NCBI GenBank assembly: GCA_965223405.1
Contig: CBDCWO010000006.1
Span: 5,394,001-5,458,000, forward strand
Direction of reading: 5' to 3'
DNA: 64,000 nt
Origin: CBDCWO01 sp965223405
GTDB taxonomy: Bacteria; Bacteroidota; Bacteroidia; Chitinophagales; Saprospiraceae
Shown: piece after piece, positions 35,978-44,854 of the stretch
Position numbering within the stretch: the stretch's first letter is position 1
How the letters are laid out: each line of letters starts with the position of its first letter
Translations under genes and position numbers: made by a program
Notes under the pieces: model-generated
Seen by the model: only the letters and a program-made list of their open reading frames with translations
Told to the model about the DNA's origin: nothing
Database searches by the model: none

Positions 35978-37507
35978 TCATAAAACAATGATCCTGACCA
36001 TATTCATCCTATCAGTAAAAGCTATGGCCAGATAATAGGTTCCTGCCGGAATGCGATTCACATTTACTTGCACCTCATAGCTAGAAAAAGACGATATTTC
36101 AAGATTTACCAGTTTGCCTAGTTGATTGTAAAGGTTCAATTGTTTAATTGGTTTGGTCGTATGCAAAAACAGATTTCCTTGAGTCGGATTGGGGAATAGG
36201 ACATATGCCGGGTCTTGTATTATTTGTTCATTCGATACCGAGGTTTCCAGATTCAAAGCTATGGCTGCCCTGGGTGCAAAATATTGAATCATAGTGTCGA
36301 TATAGGTTCGTCCTTTGGAAGCGGATACATTGGGATTGGAAAAGAGACCTATTGTATGAAAACTACAAGCTGGGGGAGGGGCTCCTTCACAAAATGGGTG
36401 CTCAATATTGGACCAGTACGATGGATCCCACCAATCCCATGGTGCATTATCGGATTCGAAGGGAGTATTTAATGGACAAAATCCTTCTGGATTTATACCG
36501 GACCGGTGCTTAATGTCGGTCACCGGATCACTTAACTGTGCAGCTACAAATCCCTCATTTAATGCCAAATTGTCGGCCCTTTGGGATATTAGGTTACTGC
36601 CCATTGCCGGGATCATTAGGTCTCCATTTACCGGATCTATAACAAAAAACTCATCTTGCGGAAATATGGGATCGGTAGCGACATGAAAGAATATCCCAGG
36701 GTTACCGTCTGGTTGGATCCAATTGGTATCCGGAAGGGTGCCTTGACAAGCTACTGTGAGTCCCACATTCGAACTGAAATTTGGATAATTGGGCAATGAA
36801 AGTGTATCGCCATTTGAGCCTAATCCATAAGAAGTTCCCATTGAGTTACCCAATTCTGAAAAATTGATCACAGGATCCGGAACCTCATCCTGGTTTAGAT
36901 CTACTCGGAGTGCTTGATCATGCCATCGAGCTTCATCAATTTGATAAGTGGTTATACAAGAAATTAAGCTCCCAATTCCAAATCCCCAGATCCCAACCCT
37001 GCTGGTATCAATTTGGTAGGGATTGTCTGCTTCTTGAAAACTGTATTTGAAAAATCGGACTGCGGTACGCGTATCTTGTACAGCACGGTAAACGGCTTGA
37101 ATAAAGGTAGACTTCCTTACGTGATCTAGATTGTTCAGATTGTCCCATCCCAGACGATAGTCAATTGCTGCCACCCGATAACCCAGTGCTGCTAGTCTAA
37201 ACGCAGTTTCAACCAGAGCGGAATCTTTCTTTGTACCGGTCAATAAATTGTTCTTGATCGTTGGTAATAAAAATCCACTATGTACTAATATCATTAATGG
37301 ACTTGGAACTTGATTATCCGTCGCTGTATAAAAATCCAAATGCAATTCAACCGAGGCAGTATCTTGATTTTCAAGAGTAATATTACTACCGTAGACAATA
37401 TTATCGAGTCGAGTGATTTTGGAAAATACCGGATCAAGGTACTTTGATTGTCCAAATTCGCAAATGGCAAAAACCATAGAACAGGTAAAAGTTAGCAATT
37501 TGATCAT
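35978..37507 (-). CDS. T9SS type A exported hydrolase-fold protein, serine-less (paralog 1)
   Basis: The frame extends to 37588, but the ATG at 37507 gives a proper signal peptide (MIKLLTFTCSMVFAICEFG). Residues about 60-330 look like an alpha/beta hydrolase: PLMILVHSGFLLPTI, ALGYRVAAIDYRLGW and RVGIWGFGIGSLIS. At the nucleophile elbow GFGIG (175-179) the catalytic Ser is Gly, so classical hydrolysis is unlikely. The C-terminal 75 residues are a T9SS type A sorting domain (LFPNPTQGNLFLHTTKPI ending with basic and hydrophobic residues), so it is sent to the cell surface. It is a close relative of the next gene upstream and in line with the TonB-dependent receptor. Confidence 0.8.
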   Translation of the reverse strand: MIKLLTFTCSMVFAICEFGQSKYLDPVFSKITRLDNIVYGSNITLENQDTASVELHLDFYTATDNQVPSPLMILVHSGFLLPTIKNNLLTGTKKDSALVETAFRLAALGYRVAAIDYRLGWDNLNNLDHVRKSTFIQAVYRAVQDTRTAVRFFKYSFQEADNPYQIDTSRVGIWGFGIGSLISCITTYQIDEARWHDQALRVDLNQDEVPDPVINFSELGNSMGTSYGLGSNGDTLSLPNYPNFSSNVGLTVACQGTLPDTNWIQPDGNPGIFFHVATDPIFPQDEFFVIDPVNGDLMIPAMGSNLISQRADNLALNEGFVAAQLSDPVTDIKHRSGINPEGFCPLNTPFESDNAPWDWWDPSYWSNIEHPFCEGAPPPACSFHTIGLFSNPNVSASKGRTYIDTMIQYFAPRAAIALNLETSVSNEQIIQDPAYVLFPNPTQGNLFLHTTKPIKQLNLYNQLGKLVNLEISSFSSYEVQVNVNRIPAGTYYLAIAFTDRMNMVRIIVL

Positions 37508-37697
37508 ATGCAAACGAACTATGCAATAAAGTTGATTAAAACCTAGCTTATTCTTGCAGACAATGTTTGCAGAAACTACGATTTGCATTCCATCCTTTAA
37601 TTAAGCACTGTTTATGTGCTGAAGCCTCTGCGACTCTTGATTGAAAAGCAATCGTTAGCTTCTGCAAACCGCATTGGCAGGGTATTAAACAACATTA

Positions 37698-37730
37698 TAA
37701 AAAAAAGGCTGTTCATATAAAGAACAGCCT
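37698..37730 (-). terminator. Terminator after paralog 2
   Basis: AGGCTGTTC (37707-37715) and GAACAGCCT (37722-37730) form a perfect stem with a 6-base loop. On the minus strand it is followed by a run of eight T (plus-strand A run at 37698-37706). Confidence 0.92.
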
Positions 37731-37755
37731 AAAATAAGATATATTATTAATTTAC

Positions 37756-39354
37756 TTATTTGAAAACTATTTTTTTGCTAATCGTACCTTTTTCGAAGTA
37801 CAATTGTAAAACGTAGATTCCACTGGGTAATCTATTTCTATTGGCCCTGATTTCATAATTATTGATGTGATTCCATCTACCAATTTCGTGACCGGAAAGG
37901 TTGTAAAATCTGGCTGATTGGATCGGATTGTTTCGGTTGACCCGAACTGTAAATTCTACATCAACCGGATTCGGAGCAATATAAAGACCAACCTCAGCTT
38001 CATTAATTTGCTGAACATTTGAGGTAATGCCTAATCCCAAAGCAGCATATCCTCGAGGAGCGTAATAGGCCATTATGGTGTCGATATAAAGTCTTCCACG
38101 CTCGGGTGATGCTTCCGGATTACCTGCGCGTGCCGTCTGGTCCATATTTACTCCTGGCAAAAAGGGATTATCAAAGTTTTTCCATACCTCAGGTTCCCAC
38201 CAATCCCAGGGGGATCCGTCAATTACACCGGCGACCGTATCGATGTTAAAAGCGTAAAGGCCTTCATAATACTCATTTCCAGCCTGAGCTGCAGCAGCCT
38301 TGGCAGCTGCGGTGATTTCATCTTCCGGGACACTGCTGAAGACACTGTTTAGTCCCAGTTCAGTGGCTTTTTTTACAACGGTAAAACTTCCCTGTACTTG
38401 TACAATGTCATCGCCGGTGGTAGGTACACGCAATACGTCATCTGTGTAGGGTGCATTTTCATCCTTTGGCACGTGAAAACTAATGAATGGCACATCGGTC
38501 GAATCGAGCCAGGATATATCTCCCATTGCACCGCCCATATTGACACATAATTGTATTTCTGAAGAGGGACCCACTGCGTTGGGATAACAAAGGGTATCAT
38601 TGGGTGGAAAGATCAATAATCCGGTTGGAGGAACCACACCATATACCGTACCTTCGAGATCTCCATTTACTGAGGGTATTACCATGGGATCTGCCGTGCC
38701 ATCTCCATCAAGATCCGTTAGAAATTTTCCAGCCGGGTGTGTCGTTTGCACAATATCTGTAAATTCATCCAGAGTAGATGAAGCCAGTGTGATATACCCT
38801 CCGGTACCAATTCCCCATAGGACCAATTTGGTGGTATCCACGCGAAATGGATTACCTGCTGCCGCCAGTTGTTTGGTGTGCCGAACCACCGTTCTGGCAT
38901 CCTGGACACCACGATAAGCAGCCTGGATCAATTGCAAGGCTCGTAGCGGCTGGTTGGGCTGAATGGGATTCCATCCTTCTCGATAATCCGCAGAAATCGC
39001 CACATAACCCATCTTGGCCAGACGACGGGCAATCTCTACCAATGCCGAATCACTTTTGGTACCGGATACCTGCCCATTGCTGACTATGGGGAGAAAATTT
39101 CCGGTTTTGAAGAGGAACACACAGGGCCTGACATCCACCGTATCACCTTCAGGTTCATACACGTCATAAAGTTGTTCTAATCTTAATGCCTCGGCAATTT
39201 CAGGTACTAAGAGCGTAATGATAGTTGCATTGGCACCATATATTTGGTCTGATGTCACTTTTACTTCATCAAATACCTGGTCCATATATCGTTCTTGACC
39301 ATTAATTGAAAAAGATAAAAATGCAATGAACAGTAGCGTAAGGAATTTCCTCAT
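37756..39354 (-). CDS. T9SS type A exported hydrolase-fold protein, serine-less (paralog 2)
   Basis: The start is set at the ATG at 39354, which opens a signal peptide (MRKFLTLLFIAFLSFSING). The hydrolase-like core repeats the layout of paralog 1: VFLFKTGNFLPIVSNG, SGTKSDSALVEIARRLAKMG, GVQDARTVVRHTKQLAA and LVLWGIGTGGYIT. Again the elbow (GIGTG, 181-185) has Gly in place of Ser. It contains a DLDGDGTADP loop that may bind calcium. The end is a T9SS type A domain (LYIAPNPVDVEFTV ... KGTISKKIVFK). Its upstream neighbour is the TonB-dependent receptor, whose stop lies 31 bases away, so the two share a transcript that ends at the terminator 37698-37730. Confidence 0.82.
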   Translation of the reverse strand: MRKFLTLLFIAFLSFSINGQERYMDQVFDEVKVTSDQIYGANATIITLLVPEIAEALRLEQLYDVYEPEGDTVDVRPCVFLFKTGNFLPIVSNGQVSGTKSDSALVEIARRLAKMGYVAISADYREGWNPIQPNQPLRALQLIQAAYRGVQDARTVVRHTKQLAAAGNPFRVDTTKLVLWGIGTGGYITLASSTLDEFTDIVQTTHPAGKFLTDLDGDGTADPMVIPSVNGDLEGTVYGVVPPTGLLIFPPNDTLCYPNAVGPSSEIQLCVNMGGAMGDISWLDSTDVPFISFHVPKDENAPYTDDVLRVPTTGDDIVQVQGSFTVVKKATELGLNSVFSSVPEDEITAAAKAAAAQAGNEYYEGLYAFNIDTVAGVIDGSPWDWWEPEVWKNFDNPFLPGVNMDQTARAGNPEASPERGRLYIDTIMAYYAPRGYAALGLGITSNVQQINEAEVGLYIAPNPVDVEFTVRVNRNNPIQSARFYNLSGHEIGRWNHINNYEIRANRNRLPSGIYVLQLYFEKGTISKKIVFK

Positions 39355-39385
39355 AATAGAAAATTTATAATGGTGAATAATGATT

Positions 39386-42199
39386 TTATTTCTTTTTAAA
39401 TTCATAAAGTATAGTTACATAGCCCAATCTCCCGATCAAAGGGCCACCGTAGGTTTCATAGTGTAAGTTATCCAATATATTTGAAGCCCCAATTTTTAAA
39501 CTGGTATTTATTCTGTCAAATGAAAAATTTACCTGGGCATTCAAAATTCCATATGAAGGGATAAACCCGGTAAATTGGGGGGATCCTTCAAAAATAAATC
39601 CTTCAACCCATTTATAATTGACATTAAATCCAAAGGATCGCAGCCAACCCTTACTTCTAAGTGGAATGTCACGCCCGCTGATGCCTAGGTTGTATTTATG
39701 TTCCGGAGTGTTGTATGCTGGTATTATCGGATCGTCCACCTCAGAGATCAGTTTATTCCAGGAATAATTGCCTTTCAAGGCGTAGAATCTCTTGAAATAG
39801 TAATTAATCCCGGCACTGAAACCCTGGGTCTTAACTATTTCTTTGGAATTAGAAGAATATCTGAATATCTGCAATCTCTTGGGGAAACTGGTTGCAGGAT
39901 CTACTTCGATATCCGCCCCGAGGGTGTAACCGATAAAATCGTTGTAAATATTATAATAATAGCCCACATCCAGAAAGACACTGTTGAATAGGGTAGACCG
40001 GTATCCTACTTCCATAGTTTTGACTTTTTCAGGACGAATCGGATCGATATCAAAATACTGCAATTGATTGGGATTCAATGTATTGAAATACTCCAGCAAG
40101 CTTTCAATCGTTGCCAACCCAGTTACTCCGTCTATGTTACCCGAAAGTGTTGCCGGGCCGACATTGAGAGACAAGTATTGATCCGTAAGTGTGGGATTTC
40201 GCAATGCCGAAGAAAAGGAAAAACGAAAGAAATTGTTTGGTTTTGGTTTCCATACCACGCTGGCTGCCGGAGAAAATAAATAGGGGAAATTCTCATTTTT
40301 GTCTAATCTGGAACTCAAATTAAATCTCCAGCGATTTGCATTTAAAGACTTTTCTACACCGGCATATATTCCGTATTCGAAATTGGTGATTTTAACTCCC
40401 GCCGTATCATAGAATATGGTTCCTTCGGAATTTGGTTGGTACAGCCTAGCATTAGCGCCAACTACTAATTTGTCAGTAAATGATGGTGCAAAGGAGTATT
40501 CTCCATGTAAATGTTGCAGTTTGGAATGGTCGGTAAATAAAGTACCACCAACTGTTCTTTTTCGAGAGATAATCTGGTTGAATTTCTCATCAAATTCAGG
40601 TGTCCCGGGAGTAAGGAAGGGAGCTGTGACACTCGTTGTTTTTGAGTTGGCAAAAACTTCAGATTCTTGGTGCCATGTTGTTAGCTCAGACTGGTGATCA
40701 AGAATCCATTGGGCTGCAGCAGGGCGATCAAAGAAGGTGGTTATATTACCCATTGGATCCACGTCTACTTGTAGTTGAGGATATCCTCTTTCCTTTATCT
40801 CCGGAACTACATTTCTCAGCCAGTTTTGCAAATAATCTTGCGCCCATCGTAAATTGGTTTTAGATTCTTCTTGCAGTTTTAAGGCGGTAAAAAAAGGATC
40901 GTAGGAGTCACCGGCATCTTCAGCCGTGCGATAATATCGCAGGAACCATTTGTCTCTTTTTCTCAGTTCGAATCGATTTTGGAAAAACAAAATATTTTTG
41001 AGGCTAAATCGATTGTCACCCTGATAAACGGTGGTTCCGGCACCAAAATTTGCAGCTGCAATAAATTCTGGAGATTGATCTAGCAGGGCTGGATTTAAGC
41101 GGAAATGGAGCGCGGCATTAGCTTTGGTATTGCGTGTATTGTAGTCGACCAAATCAATTTCTTGGTAACCGGTTCGATAAACGATACCTAAACCGGGAAG
41201 ACTCCAAGGGTCAGAAGTCGAATAGTCATTCCCTCGATAATACTCGTCTCCGTATATATTGACCGCATCATATCGCCCGGGGTTGTCAGCATCTACCCGA
41301 GATCCGTCTACCGGATTATAATTGTCAGCAACCCAATCATCTGCACGGAGATAAAACAAATTAAACTTATAAGCCAAAAAATCCTTGCCTTGTTTGTTTT
41401 TAAAAGCATCGGCCCAGCGAATTGCACCTTCCAGCATATTGCGTTCGCCTCCTTTTACCGATACCGATAATCCTTTTTGAAAAAAAGGATCTTTAGTAGT
41501 CATACTGATTACTCCATTAAAAGCATTAGGCCCATAAAATGCCGAACTCGCTCCAACCACTAAATCTACTTTGAGGACATCCAATTCAGATGAACCCAGA
41601 AAATTACCTAATGAAAAATTTAATCCTGGAGATTGGTTGTCTACGCCATCAATAATTTGAAGTGATCTTACGGGGCTAGTAGAATTAAAACCCCTGGTAT
41701 TAATCACTTTAAAGCCTATACTTGCTGCCGTAAGATCTACTCCTTTTAAGGCTCCAAGTCCATCATAGAAATTATCAGCGGGGGTTTCTTTTATGGCTAT
41801 TAGATCTAAAGATTCAACCGTGAGGGGTGCTGCTTTTTGTTTCTCTGAAATTCTTTGTCCCTTGACTTCTACCGTTGCCACGGTCAAAATATCTTCGGAT
41901 AACTTGATTGAAAGTTCGTCCGACTCCCCAATTATTTCAAGTTCCATAGGTGTGTAGCCAAGATAGGAAAAGACCAAAGTCACTGGCATGGGGTCTGATA
42001 TCTTTATTTCAAAACTCCCGTCATAATCCGTGACTGTACCCAAAGTGGTTCCTTTTATTAATACATTTGCACCAATCAAAGGTTCACCGGATAGATCATC
42101 ATTTACATTACCTCTTATTGTAATTTGACAAAATACCGTACAAAGTGACAAACAAGTACATACCAATACTAAAAGCCCACGAATTTGACTACACCTCAT
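39386..42199 (-). CDS. TonB-dependent receptor with carboxypeptidase-like regulatory domain
   Basis: This 937-aa outer-membrane receptor has a signal peptide (about 1-26), then a CarboxypepD-regulatory-like domain (ITIRGNVNDDLSGEPLIGAN, ... GTVTDYDGSFEIKI, about 27-110). A TonB plug domain follows (about 120-240, with TRGFNSTSPVRSLQIIDGVD), then a large barrel ending in YVTILYEFKKK. It is an energy-coupled importer; the substrate is unknown. No susD-like gene is adjacent. Instead two secreted hydrolase-fold paralogs follow on the same strand. Confidence 0.93.
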   Translation of the reverse strand: MRCSQIRGLLVLVCTCLSLCTVFCQITIRGNVNDDLSGEPLIGANVLIKGTTLGTVTDYDGSFEIKISDPMPVTLVFSYLGYTPMELEIIGESDELSIKLSEDILTVATVEVKGQRISEKQKAAPLTVESLDLIAIKETPADNFYDGLGALKGVDLTAASIGFKVINTRGFNSTSPVRSLQIIDGVDNQSPGLNFSLGNFLGSSELDVLKVDLVVGASSAFYGPNAFNGVISMTTKDPFFQKGLSVSVKGGERNMLEGAIRWADAFKNKQGKDFLAYKFNLFYLRADDWVADNYNPVDGSRVDADNPGRYDAVNIYGDEYYRGNDYSTSDPWSLPGLGIVYRTGYQEIDLVDYNTRNTKANAALHFRLNPALLDQSPEFIAAANFGAGTTVYQGDNRFSLKNILFFQNRFELRKRDKWFLRYYRTAEDAGDSYDPFFTALKLQEESKTNLRWAQDYLQNWLRNVVPEIKERGYPQLQVDVDPMGNITTFFDRPAAAQWILDHQSELTTWHQESEVFANSKTTSVTAPFLTPGTPEFDEKFNQIISRKRTVGGTLFTDHSKLQHLHGEYSFAPSFTDKLVVGANARLYQPNSEGTIFYDTAGVKITNFEYGIYAGVEKSLNANRWRFNLSSRLDKNENFPYLFSPAASVVWKPKPNNFFRFSFSSALRNPTLTDQYLSLNVGPATLSGNIDGVTGLATIESLLEYFNTLNPNQLQYFDIDPIRPEKVKTMEVGYRSTLFNSVFLDVGYYYNIYNDFIGYTLGADIEVDPATSFPKRLQIFRYSSNSKEIVKTQGFSAGINYYFKRFYALKGNYSWNKLISEVDDPIIPAYNTPEHKYNLGISGRDIPLRSKGWLRSFGFNVNYKWVEGFIFEGSPQFTGFIPSYGILNAQVNFSFDRINTSLKIGASNILDNLHYETYGGPLIGRLGYVTILYEFKKK

Positions 42200-42441
42200 G
42201 TGTATTAGATTAATTCAGTATAATGAAATGATAAAAAAACCGTCTACAACCCTGTGCAAACCAATGTTTTTTAAATCACTTCAATATAAAAAAAATAATT
42301 GTTTGGGGCTTAGACTAAGTAAATATAAAATATTTCTTACGACCTCAAAATTATGAATTAAAGAGAATAAAGTATTATTTTCAAACGAGGTCAATTTCAG
42401 ACAATTAGGTGACTCAGAAGTATGAATGGAACATCGATGGT

Positions 42442-43476
42442 TTATTCTTGATTTAAAGGCGATTTGGAAAAACCATGCATATTTTGTTGTATAAAAGTCT
42501 TTGGAAAATCTTCTATGCCAGGAAATCCCAATTTGATGTCTTTTCCGGAATACGGAACTACAGCAGTACCAAACAGGTAATCCCAGATGGCCAATGAAAT
42601 CCCAAAGTTGACTCCATATTTATGATTAGATGGCCATTGGTAAGCATGATGCCAGATGTGCATTTCAGGATTGTTAAATACTTTCTTGATTACCGGACCA
42701 ACCAGAATGGTGCCGATCAAGACACAGGTAATTATTAGTAGTACTTGTTCGACGATGGAGGGATCATGAATGATTGAGGTATCAAAACCACCCGTGGCAA
42801 CCACTATCCCAATGAGCAAGCCAAGAATTCCTCCGGATAAATATTTATCCACGGTGATATTGGAATGGTTGTAATGACCAATTGCCAGAGCAAAAATATG
42901 AATTATGAAAAAATCATATAAACCAATACCCATCAAGGCCAAGGGAATATATTCGATACTTCGATACACCACATTTTCCATCCAATGGTATCTGAGGTGT
43001 GCTGCAAACCCCATTTCTTCAACCGAATGATGGACTTTATGAAATTCCCACAATCTGGGTACCCGATGAAGTAAACGGTGGGTCCACCACTGAATGAAAT
43101 CCCGGCAAACGAACCCGGTGAGCAGAATAGCCCATATAGGCCATGAGTTCATTGGATTGGCAGCCTGTAGATCAAATCCTGTAATAGCCAATATCCCTTC
43201 ATTAAAAAGCCTGACGACTACATCAGATGCTGCATTGTAAATGATCAATGAGAAAATAAAAAAGTTAAAAAACATGTAGAAGAAATCCAGCCAGAAGTCT
43301 TTGCGAAATTTAGATTGATTCTCCCTCCAGGGCTTCATCCATTCTAAAATCAGGAAAAATAATGAAACGACAATTAAGGCATAAAAGTAATTATGCCAAC
43401 CGGGGTGGGTTATTTCGTACCATAAATATTGAGCGTAGCCACGATATCCTTGAATGAATACTTCCCAAAGATTCAT
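42442..43476 (-). CDS. Sterol desaturase / fatty acid hydroxylase family protein
   Basis: This 344-aa membrane protein has histidine boxes WTHRLLH, HKVHHS and HIWHHAYQWPSNHKYG. It has at least five hydrophobic segments. It is a second, clearly different member of the superfamily that also includes 4476-5693. Its C-terminal part (YGVNFGISLAIWDYLFGTA) is typical of bacterial C-4/C-5 sterol-oxidase-like proteins. The substrate is unknown. It directly abuts the rhodanese gene (no gap), so it is probably part of the DUF983-rhodanese-hydroxylase operon. Confidence 0.87.
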   Translation of the reverse strand: MNLWEVFIQGYRGYAQYLWYEITHPGWHNYFYALIVVSLFFLILEWMKPWRENQSKFRKDFWLDFFYMFFNFFIFSLIIYNAASDVVVRLFNEGILAITGFDLQAANPMNSWPIWAILLTGFVCRDFIQWWTHRLLHRVPRLWEFHKVHHSVEEMGFAAHLRYHWMENVVYRSIEYIPLALMGIGLYDFFIIHIFALAIGHYNHSNITVDKYLSGGILGLLIGIVVATGGFDTSIIHDPSIVEQVLLIITCVLIGTILVGPVIKKVFNNPEMHIWHHAYQWPSNHKYGVNFGISLAIWDYLFGTAVVPYSGKDIKLGFPGIEDFPKTFIQQNMHGFSKSPLNQE

Positions 43477-43896
43477 TTATTCAATTTTCCATGCATTATA
43501 GCCTCCTTCCATATTAATAATTCGCGTAAAACCTTGTTTTATCATAATGTCCGAGGCCGTCAGACTTCTTCTTCCACTTCTACAGTATACAATATAGGTC
43601 TTTTGTTTGTCTAGTTTGCCAACCAGGTCAGCAAAGTTCTTATTTTTTACATCGATAAGTAAAGCATTTTCAATATGTCCCTGATCAAATTCTTCCTGAG
43701 TTCGTACATCTAAAAGTTCAACCTCCGAATGTTTTAAATATTTTCTACATTCTGGGACCGTCGTACTTGTAAATACAGAATCAGGCAAGGTAATCGATGG
43801 AATATCAGCAATAGGTTGGTCCGTTTGAGAATTACCCTGACAACCCCAGATGGACAAGCTTAACATTATAATAGCAGCAGCAAACAATTTATTCAT
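43477..43896 (-). CDS. Rhodanese-like lipoprotein
   Basis: This 139-aa protein has a lipobox (SIWGCQ, lipid Cys near 19). The rhodanese domain shows VELLDVRTQEEFDQGHIENA and the active-site loop VYCRSGRRS with the catalytic Cys. It is probably periplasmic and may take part in sulfur transfer or redox handling. It overlaps the DUF983 gene by 4 bases (ATGA) and is followed immediately by the sterol desaturase-like gene. Confidence 0.9.
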   Translation of the reverse strand: MNKLFAAAIIMLSLSIWGCQGNSQTDQPIADIPSITLPDSVFTSTTVPECRKYLKHSEVELLDVRTQEEFDQGHIENALLIDVKNKNFADLVGKLDKQKTYIVYCRSGRRSLTASDIMIKQGFTRIINMEGGYNAWKIE

Positions 43897-44267
43897 TTAC
43901 CAAATGATTTATCAAAATGAACGAAGAAGTTTAACCATAAAGTTCTTGATATTCTCAAAATATAAATATATAACAAGAGCATTATTATAACACCGATTAC
44001 AAATGAGGTCATCAATCCCATATCAATAAGAAAAAACAAAAAGGCGAATAGGCCAAATAATAGGAATGCACTGATAGCGTAACTTATGAACATGGCTCCC
44101 CAATAGAAACCTACTTCTAATTCGAATCGCTGCTCACAAACCGGGCAGTTAGCCGGCATAGATAAGGGATCGGCAAAATCAAATATTGAGGTGGCAAACA
44201 TATTGCCCTGGTGACATCGTGGGCATTTCATCAGCAGGGTGCTGTACAATTTTGATTCTTTCAGCAT
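43893..44267 (-). CDS. DUF983 membrane protein with zinc-ribbon motifs
   Basis: This 124-aa protein has CPRCHQG near the N-terminus and CPVCEQRFE at about 51-59, a likely zinc site. GFYWGAMFISYAISAFLLFG and a second hydrophobic block form two to three membrane helices, as in DUF983. The role is unknown. It starts the three-gene run DUF983, rhodanese, hydroxylase. Confidence 0.9.
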   Translation of the reverse strand: MLKESKLYSTLLMKCPRCHQGNMFATSIFDFADPLSMPANCPVCEQRFELEVGFYWGAMFISYAISAFLLFGLFAFLFFLIDMGLMTSFVIGVIIMLLLYIYILRISRTLWLNFFVHFDKSFGK

Positions 44268-44327
44268 AATGTGACCAAATATAAGGGAATTCCAAATTAA
44301 CCCATTGTGATTTTAGTCACTATCCAT

Positions 44328-44363
44328 TAAAAAACAAAAAACCGTCTGGAAGAAAACCAAACG
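44328..44363 (-). terminator. Minus-strand terminator with no coding gene before it
   Basis: On the minus strand CCGTTTGG, a 7-base loop and CCAGACGG form a stem with one G-U pair, followed by TTTTTTGTTTTTT (plus 44328-44341). The nearest upstream coding gene (acs) already has its own terminator at 44767-44803, so this one should end some other transcript. Confidence 0.78.
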
Positions 44364-44766
44364 GATCTTTGTGATTTTTATATAGAACAGTAAGTCATAC
44401 CAGGTATGTCCTAGCTCGATATTTTTAATTATCAATTTCTTGTTGCATTAAGCCTTGAAACTCAGCAATGCCATTTTTAAAACGAGATTAACTCACCGAA
44501 CTATGCTTGAATTTTAGTCGCAAAGGAAAATCTACCTTTGCTAATAAATGGTATGGCGGATTCATAAGCTAATGGTTTAAAACAACAGTTGGTTAATTGG
44601 GCTTATTCAAAGCCTGTTGTTGCTAAATAATAAGTTAGTTAAATATATAAAATTGTTATATAAAAGTCAAGAGGTTTAATAGGGAAATCTTGGTTATAGG
44701 ATTCAATGAATGGGTTAAAGGACAGCTAGATAAGGACAAGAATCCCTTTACATTACCCGGATAGTT
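44364..44766 (-). other. Gap between two terminators: possible small RNA or decayed gene
   Basis: No complete open frame is present. On the minus strand short protein-like runs occur in different frames, such as KPLAYESAIPFISKGRFSFA (about 44515-44580) and KNGIAEFQGLMQQEIDN (about 44425-44480). On the plus strand AACAACAG (44581-44588) can pair with CTGTTGTT across an inner GGCTTattcaAAGCC hairpin. The material could be a structured RNA or a dead gene; I cannot decide. Confidence 0.35.
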
Positions 44767-44803
44767 AAAAAAAATCCCAAGTATTCCTACCTGGGATTTT
44801 TTT
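44767..44803 (-). terminator. Terminator of the acetyl-CoA synthetase gene
   Basis: A run of A, then TCCCA, a loop of twelve bases, TGGGA and a run of seven T form a strong, bidirectional-looking terminator about 50 bases after the acs stop. Confidence 0.88.
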
Positions 44804-44854
44804 AGTTATTCGTATTATCAAGATGATCTACCCGATCGCTAATAAAGGGGAAGC

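Noticed and set aside
36215..40863. Many plus-strand frames over the receptor and surface protein genes
   Set aside because: All are antisense shadows of the three minus-strand genes; the minus-strand proteins have signal peptides and known domains.
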